Shown here piece by piece: positions 24,885 through 34,194 of a DNA stretch of 64,000 nt (position 1 is the first letter of the stretch; each line of letters begins with the position of its first letter). The position numbers were made by a program, and so were the translations under genes. The DNA is from Syntrophaceae bacterium. GTDB taxonomy: Bacteria; Desulfobacterota; Syntrophia; Syntrophales; Smithellaceae. The notes beneath the pieces are model-generated. The model did not search any database and was not told the DNA's origin. It was given only the letters and a program-made list of their open reading frames with translations. The stretch spans positions 147,968-211,967 of the forward strand of contig JAHDKI010000009.1 in assembly GCA_018436925.1 (NCBI GenBank). Reading direction: 5' to 3'.

Positions 24885-26214
24885 TAAATATCTGAAAAAC
24901 TTCGCCTCCGTCGACAGACCCCTGCATTGCGGCGACTTGACCGGCGTCGACACGGTTGTGGTGATTCCCGCTTACGCCGAAAAAGATCACCTGTTTTTGA
25001 CCCTGTGTTCTTTAGCGCACAATGATCCGGGACGTCTGGATCGAACGCTGGTGATTTGCGTCGTCAACAATAAAACGGATTCAGGAGCCGATGATCGGGA
25101 GAACAATCAAGACACGCTTGCCATCCTCGATGCCCTGACACGAAAAAAAGCGATGCCTCAAAGCGATGCCTCAAGAAAGCAGGCGCAGGTACTGGACGTT
25201 ATTTCAACCTCCCGGCTTCGGATAGCCTACATCGACGCCTCCTCGCCAGGTTGGGAGATTCCGGCGAAAGAAGGCGGCGTCGGCATGGCGCGCAAAATCG
25301 GCATGGACCGGGCTCTATCCATCTTGCGGAACGTGCACCCCCGGACGGGTCTGATCGTCTGTTTGGATGCCGACACCCTGGTTGAGAAAAACTACCTCGC
25401 CGCCGTTCGATCGCATTTTACCCGAAAAATCAAAACGGCCGTCGTGGACTACGCCCATCGCCTGCCGGAGGATCCGGCAACCGCTCGCGCCATCTGCGCC
25501 TATGAAATTTATCTGCGCAGCTATGTGCTGGGGCTGAAATGGGCCGGTTCTCCCTATGCCTATTCCGCCATTGGTTCAACGATGGCCGTGTCGGCGGAGG
25601 CCTATCTGGCGGTGCGAGGCATGAACAGACGGGCGGCGGGCGAAGATTTTTATTTTCTCAACAAGCTGGCCAAGCTCGCACCGATTGCGTGCATCCGTCA
25701 AACCCGTGTTTACCCGTCCGCGAGGATATCGAAGCGCGTGCCGTTCGGAACCGGCGCCGCCGTAAATCAATATCTGTCTTTGGGCCCCTCCGATTTTGGC
25801 CTGTATGATCCGCGCATTTTTCAGATTCTTTCAAACTGGCTCGGGCTGATGAGGGAATGTCCGGATGCGTCGCCGCAGCGGATTCTCTCCTGCGCGCGGA
25901 CCATCCACGATGAATTGGAAACGTTTCTCAGACAGCGGGGGTTTGCGGACGTCTGGGAGAAGATCAGACAAAATGTCCGGGAAAAAAAAGACCTGCCCGC
26001 TCACTTCCATATCTGGTTTGACGGATTTGAAACCCTTAAACTGATCAATTATTTGACCCGTGTGGCCTATCCCAAAGTCGAACCGGGCCGCGCGCTTGCC
26101 GCAAAGTATGAGGCGCTTCACTTGGCCATACCCGATGAAATCGGACAAATGAGCAGTCCTGCCTCGGACGCTCAATGGCTTGCCGTTTTAAACTCTCTTA
26201 GAAGCGTCACCTGA
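24862..26214 (+). CDS. Family 2-like glycosyltransferase, soluble
   Basis: A 450-residue protein starting at ATG 24862 inside the end of miaA. The GT-A fold is recognised from 'VDTVVVIPAYAEKDHLFLTL' near residue 30, 'GVGMARKIGMDRAL' and the metal-binding 'LIVCLDADTLVEKNYL' (DAD). The C-terminal 150 residues are helical and not recognised. No membrane segment is present. Acceptor and donor are unknown; it is not near a polysaccharide cluster. A 13-bp tandem duplication (25147-25174) lies within the coding region, so slippage would shift the frame. Confidence 0.72.
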   Translation: MNPPQLIDKYLKNFASVDRPLHCGDLTGVDTVVVIPAYAEKDHLFLTLCSLAHNDPGRLDRTLVICVVNNKTDSGADDRENNQDTLAILDALTRKKAMPQSDASRKQAQVLDVISTSRLRIAYIDASSPGWEIPAKEGGVGMARKIGMDRALSILRNVHPRTGLIVCLDADTLVEKNYLAAVRSHFTRKIKTAVVDYAHRLPEDPATARAICAYEIYLRSYVLGLKWAGSPYAYSAIGSTMAVSAEAYLAVRGMNRRAAGEDFYFLNKLAKLAPIACIRQTRVYPSARISKRVPFGTGAAVNQYLSLGPSDFGLYDPRIFQILSNWLGLMRECPDASPQRILSCARTIHDELETFLRQRGFADVWEKIRQNVREKKDLPAHFHIWFDGFETLKLINYLTRVAYPKVEPGRALAAKYEALHLAIPDEIGQMSSPASDAQWLAVLNSLRSVT

Positions 26215-26281
26215 GGGTCGTCTCCCCGCCGGAAAAGACAAAGCCCTTGACTTGTGGAATCGATGGATTAAGGTTTGAATC

Positions 26282-27376
26282 ATGGAAAAAGAGAATCGTA
26301 AAGGACGCCTTTTAATGGTTCGGAAGCGATTTCTTCCGGCCCTTTTATTCGCTGCGGCGCTCTCCGCTTACGCCTGCTCGAATCATGATGATCCGTCCGG
26401 AGGGGATCAAAATCAAGCTGCACGAGAATCGTTCATTGAGATTATGAACGAAACCCCGCAAGGGATAACGATTCAACAGCCTGATGAAATCTCGCCCGAC
26501 GTGCGGATTCAAGTCAACGGCAAAACGCTTAAAAAATCCGATCTGCAAAAGAAAATCCGTCTGAAAATGAAAGATCGTAAAGCTTCTCTTTCGTCAGAAG
26601 AGCAAATTAAAATGCAAAAAGACCTGGCCGGGCAGTTCGTTGATAATTTCATCACCCGGGTCATCTTTTCCGATGAGGCGGATCGATTAGGACTCCGCGC
26701 TTCTCAAGACGAAATTGATCGGGAATATGAAAAAATTCAAGGTCAGCTGCCCCCGAACAAGCGCCTGGACGACTATTTCAGGGAGAATGACATTACACAC
26801 GAAGATATTGTTTTGGATATCCGGATTCGTAAACTCATGGCGATGGAAACGGCGGGGCTTTCCAAACCGTCGAAAACGGACATCGAGCGTTTTTACGAGG
26901 AGCATCGGGAGCGTTTTGTCATCGGCCGGACGGTTCATGTCCGGCACATTCTGCTGGCGCTCAATCCCGGCGAGGAAGCCGCCTCGCGCCAAGCGAAAAA
27001 AAAGAAAATCGAAGAAATCAGAAGCAGGTTGACGGCAGGCGAGGATTTTGCCGAGCTGGCGGCGTTATATTCGGATTGCCCAAGCAAAGAAAAAGGCGGA
27101 GATTTGGGACTCATCAAAATCGGACAGACTGTTCGTCCTTTTGAAAAAGCGGCTTTCTCTCAGGAGGTCATGGCCATTGGCGAAGTGGTCAGCACGGAAT
27201 ACGGTCACCATATAATACAGGTGATCGAGAGTCATCCGGAAAAAGTGATGGCGCTTTCGGAGGTGCGCGATCGGATCGCGGAGTATTTGGCCAAGCAAAA
27301 CGAAATGGACGCTTTTGCCGCGCTCAACGATCGGTTGAGAAAAAAAGCGGTGATTGTTCATAACAGACAGCCATGA
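26282..27376 (+). CDS. SurA-like parvulin peptidyl-prolyl isomerase, probable lipoprotein
   Basis: A 364-residue exported chaperone. A signal sequence (about 12-31) ends in SAYAC, a possible lipobox, so it may be lipid-anchored. The SurA-type N-terminal chaperone helix region (about 75-210) is followed by one parvulin domain (about 225-325, starting 'HVRHILLAL' and containing 'CPSKEKGGDLGLI' and 'EYGHHIIQV'). Start is ATG 26282; ATG 26315, with AAAGGA nine bases upstream, is equally plausible. It would assist outer-membrane protein folding. It overlaps the following gene by 4 bases (ATGA). Confidence 0.87.
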   Translation: MEKENRKGRLLMVRKRFLPALLFAAALSAYACSNHDDPSGGDQNQAARESFIEIMNETPQGITIQQPDEISPDVRIQVNGKTLKKSDLQKKIRLKMKDRKASLSSEEQIKMQKDLAGQFVDNFITRVIFSDEADRLGLRASQDEIDREYEKIQGQLPPNKRLDDYFRENDITHEDIVLDIRIRKLMAMETAGLSKPSKTDIERFYEEHRERFVIGRTVHVRHILLALNPGEEAASRQAKKKKIEEIRSRLTAGEDFAELAALYSDCPSKEKGGDLGLIKIGQTVRPFEKAAFSQEVMAIGEVVSTEYGHHIIQVIESHPEKVMALSEVRDRIAEYLAKQNEMDAFAALNDRLRKKAVIVHNRQP

Positions 27377-28275
27377 GAATTCGAAAAGCAGGCAAAATTG
27401 ATGAAGGATTGTGGCTTTTGGGGACGCCGGAGTCCTGCGTTTATCTTTTGGAAGGTCAGAGCGCATCGGCTTTGGTGACCGCGGCGATGCCCTATGTTTT
27501 GCCGGAGCTATTGGAGCAATTCAGGCGATTCGGCATCCGCGAGGACACGATACAACACCTTCTGATTCTGCATGCCCATTTTGATCATGTCGGCATTGCC
27601 CCGTTTATGAAGAGGCGTCATCCGGATCTGAAATTATACGCATCGGCCAGAGCCTGGGAAGTTTTGCGAAATCCGCGCGCTTTGGACGTGATGGAAATGT
27701 TTACAAAGAAAGTCGCCGATCGACTGGGGGGCGAAAAGCGTTTCGGGAACTGGACCGGTCTGGACTGGCGCTGGAGCGCCGATCTGGCCTCGTCGGGCGT
27801 GGTTCTGGAGGATAAACAGGAGCTGGATTTAGGGGGACTAACACTAGAAATTCTTTCGACCCCGGGGCATTCCTCCTGTTCGATATCGGCTTATGTCCCG
27901 TCTTTAAAAGCTTTGTTTCCGTCGGATGCGGCGGCGATTCCTTACGAAGAAGAATTCATAATCGCTGCGGGCTCCAGCATGGAAACCTTTGTGCGAAGCC
28001 TCGAAAAACTGGGCAAGAAAGAAACCCGGCTCGTTTGCGCGGATCATTACGGTTGCATTGCCGGAGAGCCTGCGGCCGATTTTATCGAAAAAAGCCTGAA
28101 GGCCACCCTCGACATGCAGCAACTGCTCGCCCAAACGATGAAGGAAGAAGCTTCTCTTGCGGCGGCCGCGCGAAAGCTGGTCGAAAGGCACTTCAACCTG
28201 CGGCCGGATTATTTCGTGGATCCGGCGATTCTTATGGTCACCTACGAGAAAATGCTCAAACAATACGTCCGATGA
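27373..28275 (+). CDS. Metallo-beta-lactamase-fold hydrolase
   Basis: A 300-residue MBL-fold enzyme with the metal motif 'HAHFDHVG' (H-x-H-x-D-H, about residues 60-65), a further His in 'STPGHSSCS' and Asp in 'LFPSDAA'. A C-terminal helical part (about 230-300) resembles the winged-helix-like tail of glyoxalase II-like and lactonase relatives. Its substrate is not evident. Translationally coupled to the SurA-like gene by a 4-base overlap. It converges with panB, the two stops being 13 bases apart. Confidence 0.85.
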   Translation: MRIRKAGKIDEGLWLLGTPESCVYLLEGQSASALVTAAMPYVLPELLEQFRRFGIREDTIQHLLILHAHFDHVGIAPFMKRRHPDLKLYASARAWEVLRNPRALDVMEMFTKKVADRLGGEKRFGNWTGLDWRWSADLASSGVVLEDKQELDLGGLTLEILSTPGHSSCSISAYVPSLKALFPSDAAAIPYEEEFIIAAGSSMETFVRSLEKLGKKETRLVCADHYGCIAGEPAADFIEKSLKATLDMQQLLAQTMKEEASLAAAARKLVERHFNLRPDYFVDPAILMVTYEKMLKQYVR

Positions 28276-28288
28276 TGTAAAGTCGGGC

Positions 28289-29107
28289 TCACTTGAAACT
28301 GTGGTCCGCATCCGGAAAGACGCCCTCTTTGACTTCCGAGATATAGGCCTTGACGGCCTTTTTGATGTCCTGGCTCATGTTGGCGTATTTCTTAACAAAT
28401 TTAGGAGACAGCCGCTCGAACATGCCCAGCATGTCGTTGATCACCAGAACCTGACCGTCGCAATGGACGCCGGCGCCGATCCCGATCGTGGGAATGGTCA
28501 GCAGACCGGTAATTTCCGCCGCAAGTTTTTCCGGCACGCATTCCAAAACCAGCGAAAACGCGCCTGCCGCTTCAAGCGCCTGGGCGTCGGAAATCATCTT
28601 CTGTGCCGCGTCTTCTTTCTTGCCCTGAACCTTATAGCCGCCCAACTGATGGATCGATTGAGGCGTCAGCCCAAGATGCGCCATAACCGGCACGCCGGCG
28701 CAGGTCAGCTTATAAACCGTCTCCGCCAGGTCCTCTCCGCCTTCGAGCTTGACGGCCTGAGCGTCGGCTTCTTTGAGAAAACGGCCGGCATTGGCCAGAG
28801 CATCAGCCGGAGAAATTTGGTAGGACAAAAACGGCATATCGGCCACGATGAGGGCTTTTTTAGCGCCGCGTGCCACTGCGCGCGTATGATGCAGCATATC
28901 CTCCATCGTCACGGGCAACGTGGTGTCATAGCCCAAAACGACGTTTCCCAGGGAGTCTCCAACCAGAATAACGTCGATTTCACAGTCGTCCATCAGGGAA
29001 GCCATATTATAATCATATGCGGTCAACATACTGATTTTTTCTCCCTGAACCTTCATTTTTTTGATGTCCAGAATGGTTTTCCGCGAAATTTTAGTCTGCG
29101 TGCTCAT
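28289..29107 (-). CDS. panB: 3-methyl-2-oxobutanoate hydroxymethyltransferase
   Basis: First committed enzyme of pantothenate synthesis: adds a hydroxymethyl group from 5,10-methylene-THF to 2-oxoisovalerate to give ketopantoate. The 272-residue protein shows 'MLTAYDYNMASLMDD', 'ILVGDSLGNVVLGYDTT', 'VKLEGGE', 'VMAHLGLTPQS' and 'IGIGAGVHCDGQVLV', covering the metal- and substrate-binding residues. GGAG lies just upstream of ATG 29107. It overlaps the DUF2520 gene by 4 bases and is downstream in the same transcript, behind a structured leader. Confidence 0.97.
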   Translation of the reverse strand: MSTQTKISRKTILDIKKMKVQGEKISMLTAYDYNMASLMDDCEIDVILVGDSLGNVVLGYDTTLPVTMEDMLHHTRAVARGAKKALIVADMPFLSYQISPADALANAGRFLKEADAQAVKLEGGEDLAETVYKLTCAGVPVMAHLGLTPQSIHQLGGYKVQGKKEDAAQKMISDAQALEAAGAFSLVLECVPEKLAAEITGLLTIPTIGIGAGVHCDGQVLVINDMLGMFERLSPKFVKKYANMSQDIKKAVKAYISEVKEGVFPDADHSFK

Positions 29108-29991
29108 ACGTTGCTCCTTTTAAAAAAATGGGAAATGGTTTTGGCCTGCCCAGCGGTGATGGTTTTTTTTTGCAAGGCGAGTTTTGTCGTCAGGTCGCCC
29201 AGCAGACGATACATCGGAAGATATTCCGGCGCACAGTCGGTAAGCGCGAGGATATGCTTTTGAAGGGTTTCCAGGTCGCCTCGCGCGACCGGGCCGGTCA
29301 GGGCTTGAACCGCGCCGTGTTGTTGGATGTTTTTCATGCTTCCGGAAACGAGAGGCAAAAAAGCTTTGCGGGCGTCTTCCTCAGGAATGCCGCAAGCGCG
29401 GCAAAGCGTTTCAACGCAAGACATCAGGCAGACGAAATAATTTGAGGCAATGCAGGCCGCTGCGTGATAAAGAGGCTTTTGATCGGCCCGAATGCGAAGG
29501 GGAATCCCTTTAAAATCCGAGACGAGACGGCCCGCGACGGTTTTGGCTCCGCGTGCGACCGTCATTCCGAAGTAGCTTCCCGGAAGGCTTTCAACCGCTC
29601 CTTCGATGGACGAAAAGCTTTGCAGCGGATGGATGCAGCCTACGTAGGCGCCGGCTTTGTTTGCCGAAGCCAGAAGGTCTAATCCGCCCGCTCCGCTGAC
29701 ATGAAACACGTAGCGGCCGGAAACGGCCGGATTTGACGAGAGCTCAGCGCAGGCGCTTTGTATAAGCCCGTCCGGCGTGGTGATTAAAAAACACTCGGCT
29801 TTCGGGGCCAGCGCGGAGGTTTTGACCTTTGCGACCGGGCCCAGGAATTTTACCGCTCTTTTGATAGAGGCCGCACGCGGATCCGAGACGGCCGCAATGC
29901 GGTGACCGGCTTTTTGCAGCAGGACCGCCATTGCGGTTCCGACCATGCCCGCTCCGATGATTGCAAAAGTTATTGGCGTTGTTTTTTTCAT
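29104..29991 (-). CDS. Rossmann-like/DUF2520 NAD(P)-binding protein upstream of panB
   Basis: A 295-residue protein with an N-terminal Rossmann fold ('FAIIGAGMVGTAMAVLLQKA' near residue 9) and the all-helical DUF2520 C-terminal domain (about 140-290, resembling the ketopantoate-reductase dimerisation region). It is translationally coupled to panB, so it may supply an accessory step of pantothenate synthesis, conceivably ketopantoate reduction; this is inferred from context. ATG 29991 is preferred; the frame continues upstream through the leader terminator, and an in-frame ATG (30022) lies in its loop. The ribosome site is unclear. Confidence 0.78.
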   Translation of the reverse strand: MKKTTPITFAIIGAGMVGTAMAVLLQKAGHRIAAVSDPRAASIKRAVKFLGPVAKVKTSALAPKAECFLITTPDGLIQSACAELSSNPAVSGRYVFHVSGAGGLDLLASANKAGAYVGCIHPLQSFSSIEGAVESLPGSYFGMTVARGAKTVAGRLVSDFKGIPLRIRADQKPLYHAAACIASNYFVCLMSCVETLCRACGIPEEDARKAFLPLVSGSMKNIQQHGAVQALTGPVARGDLETLQKHILALTDCAPEYLPMYRLLGDLTTKLALQKKTITAGQAKTISHFFKRSNV

Positions 29992-29998
29992 GGCTCGA

Positions 29999-30034
29999 AT
30001 AAAAAAGGCCTTCCTCAGCATGACCGGAAGGCCT
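29999..30034 (-). terminator. Intrinsic terminator in the panB-operon leader
   Basis: On the minus strand a perfect 9-bp stem AGGCCTTCC/GGAAGGCCT with an 11-base loop runs into TTTTTT. It ends only about ten bases before the proposed start of the DUF2520 gene, so it would block transcription of the operon unless disrupted: the arrangement of an attenuator or riboswitch. Confidence 0.85.
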
Positions 30035-30100
30035 GTGTCCGACAGGGTTGACCGTCTCAGTCGCCACCGGAGATCCAAGCGGTGGAAAGGACTTAACATA
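30001..30100 (-). promoter_or_regulatory. Structured 5' leader of the DUF2520-panB operon (candidate pan-motif or riboswitch)
   Basis: Reading the minus strand from 30100 down, the leader contains hairpin CCACCG/CGGTGG (30064-30069 with 30080-30085), a second hairpin CCTGT/ACAGG with loop CGGAC (30032-30036 with 30042-30046), and then a full intrinsic terminator (29999-30034). The segment AAGTCCTTTCC at its 5' side could pair with the terminator arm GGAAGGCCTT, giving an alternative structure. The 'pan' RNA motif, known upstream of panB/C/D including in deltaproteobacteria, is the obvious family to test; I could not verify its consensus here. It does not match TPP, SAM or c-di-GMP consensus by eye. 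Confidence 0.6.
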
Positions 30101-30199
30101 CTTACAGAAGCGGCGTCAAACCCTATTTCCGATAGGTTTTGATGCAAAGCCCCTTGTTTTTGAAGCAAGGCTTCGATATAGGAACAACAAGGAGAACGG

Positions 30200-30847
30200 A
30201 TGCGCAAAGAAGTCGACTTAATGCTGTTTGATTTTGACGGCACGCTCGTGGATACGGCGGCGGATCTGGCCTGCGCGGTGAACCACGCGCTTGAGAAATT
30301 GAACTTGCCGCCCAAGCCGGAAATCCAGATTATCGGATATGTCGGAGACGGCGTCAGACAGCTTATTTCCCGCGCGATCGGAGAAGCAAACGCAGACAGC
30401 ATCGATACAGCGCTTGGCCACTTTACGGAATACTACGGCGATCATCTGCTCGATAAATCAACATTGTATCCACATGTCAAAGAGACACTGGATTATTTTT
30501 CAATGAAGAAAAAGGTGATCCTGACCAACAAGCGTCTGCGTTTCACAAAAATCATTGCCGACGCGCTGGGCATCACGCCTTATTTTGACGACATGGTCGG
30601 GGCGGACTCCACGCCCTATCTGAAGCCGGATCCCCGAATCGTTGATTATGTTTTGCTCCGGCATGGCGCGGCAAGAGATAGAACCGTAATCATCGGCGAT
30701 GGAACAAATGATGTCGCCGTGGCGCGAAACGCCGGAGTTTCCTGTGCGGCGCTATTAAACGGACTGGGGGCCAGAGAAGCCCTGCTGGCGATGAAACCGG
30801 ATTTCTGCTGCGAAAGTCTTCTGGAGATTCAATCGATATTTTATTGA
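30200..30847 (+). CDS. HAD-family hydrolase, phosphoglycolate phosphatase-like
   Basis: A 215-residue haloacid-dehalogenase phosphatase. Motif I 'DFDGTLVDTAADL' (nucleophile Asp near residue 11), motif II 'ILTNK', a Lys in 'YLKPDPR' and motif IV 'IIGDGTNDVAVA' are present, with the helical cap of the Gph/PGP subgroup between them. Phosphoglycolate phosphatase removes the 2-phosphoglycolate left by DNA repair or oxygenase activity; other small phosphoesters are possible substrates. AAGGAG precedes ATG 30200. The stop lies just before the tilS start. Confidence 0.85.
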   Translation: MRKEVDLMLFDFDGTLVDTAADLACAVNHALEKLNLPPKPEIQIIGYVGDGVRQLISRAIGEANADSIDTALGHFTEYYGDHLLDKSTLYPHVKETLDYFSMKKKVILTNKRLRFTKIIADALGITPYFDDMVGADSTPYLKPDPRIVDYVLLRHGAARDRTVIIGDGTNDVAVARNAGVSCAALLNGLGAREALLAMKPDFCCESLLEIQSIFY

Positions 30848-30849
30848 CG

Positions 30850-32283
30850 ATGCTGGATAAGATAAATCGTTTCATAAAAGAAAACGGGCTTATTGACCCG
30901 AAAGACCGCGTGCTTGTGGCCCTTTCGGGCGGACCGGATTCCTGTGCGCTGTTGCTTGTATTGATGCGACTGGCGGGTCCGCTTGGTCTCACTGTCGCCG
31001 CGGCGCATTTTAATCACGAAAGCCGCCTGGACGAATCCGATCAGGACGAGGCGTTTTGCCGCGATCTGGCCCAATCATTCGGCGCGGCATTTTTTTCAGA
31101 GGCGATGGGCGGGGCGCAAAAACCGCGCGGCTGGTCGACGGAGGAGTTCTACCGGCAAAAGCGATATGATTTTCTGCGCATAACAGCCGCGCAGTGGGGG
31201 GCGGATAAAATCGCGCTCGGGCATCATCTCGGAGACCAGGCCGAAACCGTTTTGCTCAATCTAATTCGCGGCGGCGGTCCGGCGGGCTTGAGAGGATTTC
31301 TGCCGATCAGGGACGGCCTCTTCGTTCGACCGCTCATGGAGACCTCCCGATCGGAGATTGAAATCTTTCTGGAAAGCGAAGGTCTTGCCTGGCGACGGGA
31401 TCTTTCAAACCAAAGCGATGCGCACTTGCGAAACCGGGTTCGCCTGGAACTGATCCCGTTATTAAAGAAGCGATTCAACCCATCCATTGAAAAAACCCTT
31501 GCCCGCTGCGCAGAGATATTTCGTCTCGAAAACGAGTATATCCGGAACATGACGGACCAAGCGATGGCCGATCATCTCATCCGCAATGAAGACGGCAGCA
31601 TCGAATTCCCGGTTTGCGCGTTTTTGGCTCTGCCTCCGGCCTTGCGCAATCGCATGGCAAAAAAAATTCTGGAGTCTTTCAGCGTCGAATCTGAAAGACT
31701 GTGCGGCGGCGCGTCATTTCGACATGTCCAAGCCCTGAATCGATTGGCGGAATCCTCGCCGACAGGCAAGTGGATAGCCCTGCCCGGTGCAGTGCAAGCC
31801 CACAAAGACTATGACCGGATCATTGTCCGCCGCGGGCGGCAGGAGTTCACAGCCGGCTTTTCATACCCTGTGACATTGCCGGGAAAGCTGGTCATTGAAG
31901 AGACGGGACAAGAAATGCTCTTTATGATAGGAACGCCTGACGACGTGGATTTTTCCAACGCGCAGCGCGTTTGCCTTGATCTGGATCGTATTGTGTTTCC
32001 TGTTCTGGCGAGAAATCGCCGCCGGGGGGACAAAATGCAGCCTTTGGGCATGGAAGGAACCAGAAAAGTCCATGATTTATTCATCGACAGGAAAATTCCG
32101 CGTTCTGTAAGAGATCGAATTGTTTTATTGTCGGATGATGAATCGGTGATCTGGATCGACGGGTTTCCGCCGGCCGAGCGGGTGAGCATTTCGCCTGCGA
32201 CCCGGCGTGTTCTGATCATTGGAAATAGCGGATGTCCGCCAAGGAAAGGACCCGGAGCACAACAGAGAAAAGATTTGAGTTAA
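30850..32283 (+). CDS. tilS: tRNA(Ile)-lysidine synthase
   Basis: Converts C34 of the CAU-anticodon tRNA-Ile to lysidine with ATP and lysine. The 477-residue protein has the N-type PP-loop 'ALSGGPDSCALLLVL' near residue 25, 'HFNHESRLDESDQDEAFC', 'KIALGHHLGDQAETVLLNL' and a C-terminal tRNA-recognition region ('LGMEGTRKVHDLFIDRKIP'), so all TilS domains are kept. Start ATG 30850 is two bases past the preceding stop; a TTG at 30844 is an alternative. In many bacteria tilS precedes ftsH, as here. Confidence 0.94.
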   Translation: MLDKINRFIKENGLIDPKDRVLVALSGGPDSCALLLVLMRLAGPLGLTVAAAHFNHESRLDESDQDEAFCRDLAQSFGAAFFSEAMGGAQKPRGWSTEEFYRQKRYDFLRITAAQWGADKIALGHHLGDQAETVLLNLIRGGGPAGLRGFLPIRDGLFVRPLMETSRSEIEIFLESEGLAWRRDLSNQSDAHLRNRVRLELIPLLKKRFNPSIEKTLARCAEIFRLENEYIRNMTDQAMADHLIRNEDGSIEFPVCAFLALPPALRNRMAKKILESFSVESERLCGGASFRHVQALNRLAESSPTGKWIALPGAVQAHKDYDRIIVRRGRQEFTAGFSYPVTLPGKLVIEETGQEMLFMIGTPDDVDFSNAQRVCLDLDRIVFPVLARNRRRGDKMQPLGMEGTRKVHDLFIDRKIPRSVRDRIVLLSDDESVIWIDGFPPAERVSISPATRRVLIIGNSGCPPRKGPGAQQRKDLS

Positions 32284-32335
32284 ATGAAATAATATTATAA
32301 AGATTTCAGCCATCACACGGTAAAGGAGAAAAATA

Positions 32336-34147
32336 TTGAATCAGTTCCAAAAAAATGTAGCGCTGGTCTTAACGGTGCTATTGGTGTTTCTGCTGGTCTA
32401 TCAATTGTTCAACGAGCCGAAAACCGGCTCGAAGGATATCACATACACGGAGATGCTCTCCTACCTGTCAAGCGGCGAAATTACGGAAGTGACCATTCAA
32501 GGGGACATGATCACAGGCAAGCTCGCCAACGGAAATTCCTTTAAGTCTTTTGCGCCCAAAGACGACGATCTGATCCGTGAATTTCGGGACAAAAAAGTAA
32601 AAATCACCGCCAAGCCCAGGGATGAAAATCCCTGGTATATGATTTTTGCGTCATGGATCCCCTTTCTTCTGCTGATCGGGGTGTGGATTTTTTTCATGCG
32701 GCAGATGCAGGCCGGCGGCGGCAAGGCCATGTCCTTCGGCAAGAGCCGGGCACGGCTCATCACTGACAAATCGAAAAAAGTCACCTTCGAAGACGTGGCC
32801 GGCGTTAATGAAGCCAAAGCCGAACTCGAAGAAGTCATCGACTTTCTCAAGGATCCCAAAAAATACACGAAACTCGGCGGCCGGATTCCCAAAGGTCTTC
32901 TTTTGGTCGGGCCTCCCGGAACCGGGAAAACCCTTCTGGCCCGCGCGATTGCCGGCGAGGCGGATGTCCCGTTTTTGAGCATCAGCGGGTCGGATTTCGT
33001 TGAAATGTTTGTGGGTGTGGGGGCGTCCCGCGTTCGCGATCTATTCAGCCAGGCCAAGAAAAACGCCCCCTGCATCATTTTCATCGATGAAATCGACGCG
33101 GTCGGCCGTCATCGAGGCGCCGGCCTGGGAGGCGGCCATGATGAAAGAGAGCAAACCCTCAATCAACTTCTGGTGGAAATGGACGGTTTTGAATCCAACG
33201 AAGGCGTCATCCTGGTTTCGGCCACAAACCGGCCCGACGTTCTCGATCCGGCGCTTTTAAGGCCGGGGCGGTTCGATCGTCAGGTGGTTGTTCCTTTGCC
33301 CGATGTCAAAGGCAGGGAAAAGATTTTTGAGGTTCACGCCCGCAAAGTGCCGCTGGCGGATGATGTCGATTACGGCGTTCTGGCCAGAGGAACGCCCGGC
33401 ACGTCGGGCGCCGATATCGAAAATCTCGTCAACGAAGCGGTGTTGAATGCGGCGCGTCTTAACAAAGACAAAGTGTCCATGATGGATTTCGAGTTCGCCA
33501 AGGATAAAATCCTGATGGGAACGGAAAGAAAGAGCATGGTCATTTCCGAAACCGAAAAACGCAACACGGCTTATCATGAAGCGGGGCACACTTTGGTTGC
33601 CAGACTGATTCCGGGAACAGACCCGATTCATAAAGTCACGATCATTCCCCGGGGTCGGGCTCTCGGACTGACCCAGCAGTTGCCGATTGATGAAAAACAT
33701 ACCTATGCGAGCCAGTATCTGGAAAACAACATTTCCATCCTGCTGGGCGGGCGTGCCGCCGAAGAACTCGTTTTGAAAGATTTTACAACCGGCGCGGGCA
33801 ACGACATCGAACGGGCGACCAATCTGGCGCGCAAGATGGTCTGTGAATGGGGCATGTCAAAAAAACTCGGCCCGCTGAGTTACGGCAAAAAAGAAGAGCA
33901 GATTTTCCTGGGACGTGAGTTTGCCACACATAAGGACTATTCGGAAGAAACGGCAAAAAGCATCGACGAAGAAGTCATGTCCATCGTCAAGAGAAATTAC
34001 GACCGGGCCGTCACGCTTCTTAAGGATCATATTGACATTCTTCACCGGATGTCCGCTGAACTGTTGGAAAAAGAAGTCTTAAACGGGACGGAAATCGATG
34101 CCATTATCGGCACGGCCCTGCCGGCCCAGACGGAGCAGGCCTCGTAG
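32336..34147 (+). CDS. ftsH: ATP-dependent membrane zinc protease FtsH
   Basis: A 603-residue inner-membrane AAA+ protease that degrades misassembled membrane proteins and short-lived regulators. Two membrane helices (about 7-24 and 103-121) flank the periplasmic domain. The AAA module has Walker A '[14 protein letters not shown]', Walker B '[11 protein letters not shown]', the pore loop 'MFVGVGASR' and the SRH arginines; the zinc-binding 'HEAGH' is in the protease domain. Start is TTG 32336, with AAAGGAG nine bases upstream. It follows tilS and precedes folP. Confidence 0.97.
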   Translation: MNQFQKNVALVLTVLLVFLLVYQLFNEPKTGSKDITYTEMLSYLSSGEITEVTIQGDMITGKLANGNSFKSFAPKDDDLIREFRDKKVKITAKPRDENPWYMIFASWIPFLLLIGVWIFFMRQMQAGGGKAMSFGKSRARLITDKSKKVTFEDVAGVNEAKAELEEVIDFLKDPKKYTKLGGRIPKGLLLVGPPGTGKTLLARAIAGEADVPFLSISGSDFVEMFVGVGASRVRDLFSQAKKNAPCIIFIDEIDAVGRHRGAGLGGGHDEREQTLNQLLVEMDGFESNEGVILVSATNRPDVLDPALLRPGRFDRQVVVPLPDVKGREKIFEVHARKVPLADDVDYGVLARGTPGTSGADIENLVNEAVLNAARLNKDKVSMMDFEFAKDKILMGTERKSMVISETEKRNTAYHEAGHTLVARLIPGTDPIHKVTIIPRGRALGLTQQLPIDEKHTYASQYLENNISILLGGRAAEELVLKDFTTGAGNDIERATNLARKMVCEWGMSKKLGPLSYGKKEEQIFLGREFATHKDYSEETAKSIDEEVMSIVKRNYDRAVTLLKDHIDILHRMSAELLEKEVLNGTEIDAIIGTALPAQTEQAS

Positions 34148-34194
34148 CGGGCCGGTTCAGACATGATTTCTAATCTCGTTCCGGGTGAGCCTGC

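Noticed and set aside
28157..29263. 368-codon plus-strand frame opposite panB and DUF2520
   Set aside because: It is antisense to two well-supported genes and carries no known domain.
30001..30110. TPP riboswitch reading of the panB leader (contains CTGAGA)
   Set aside because: The remaining TPP consensus elements are missing from the surrounding sequence.
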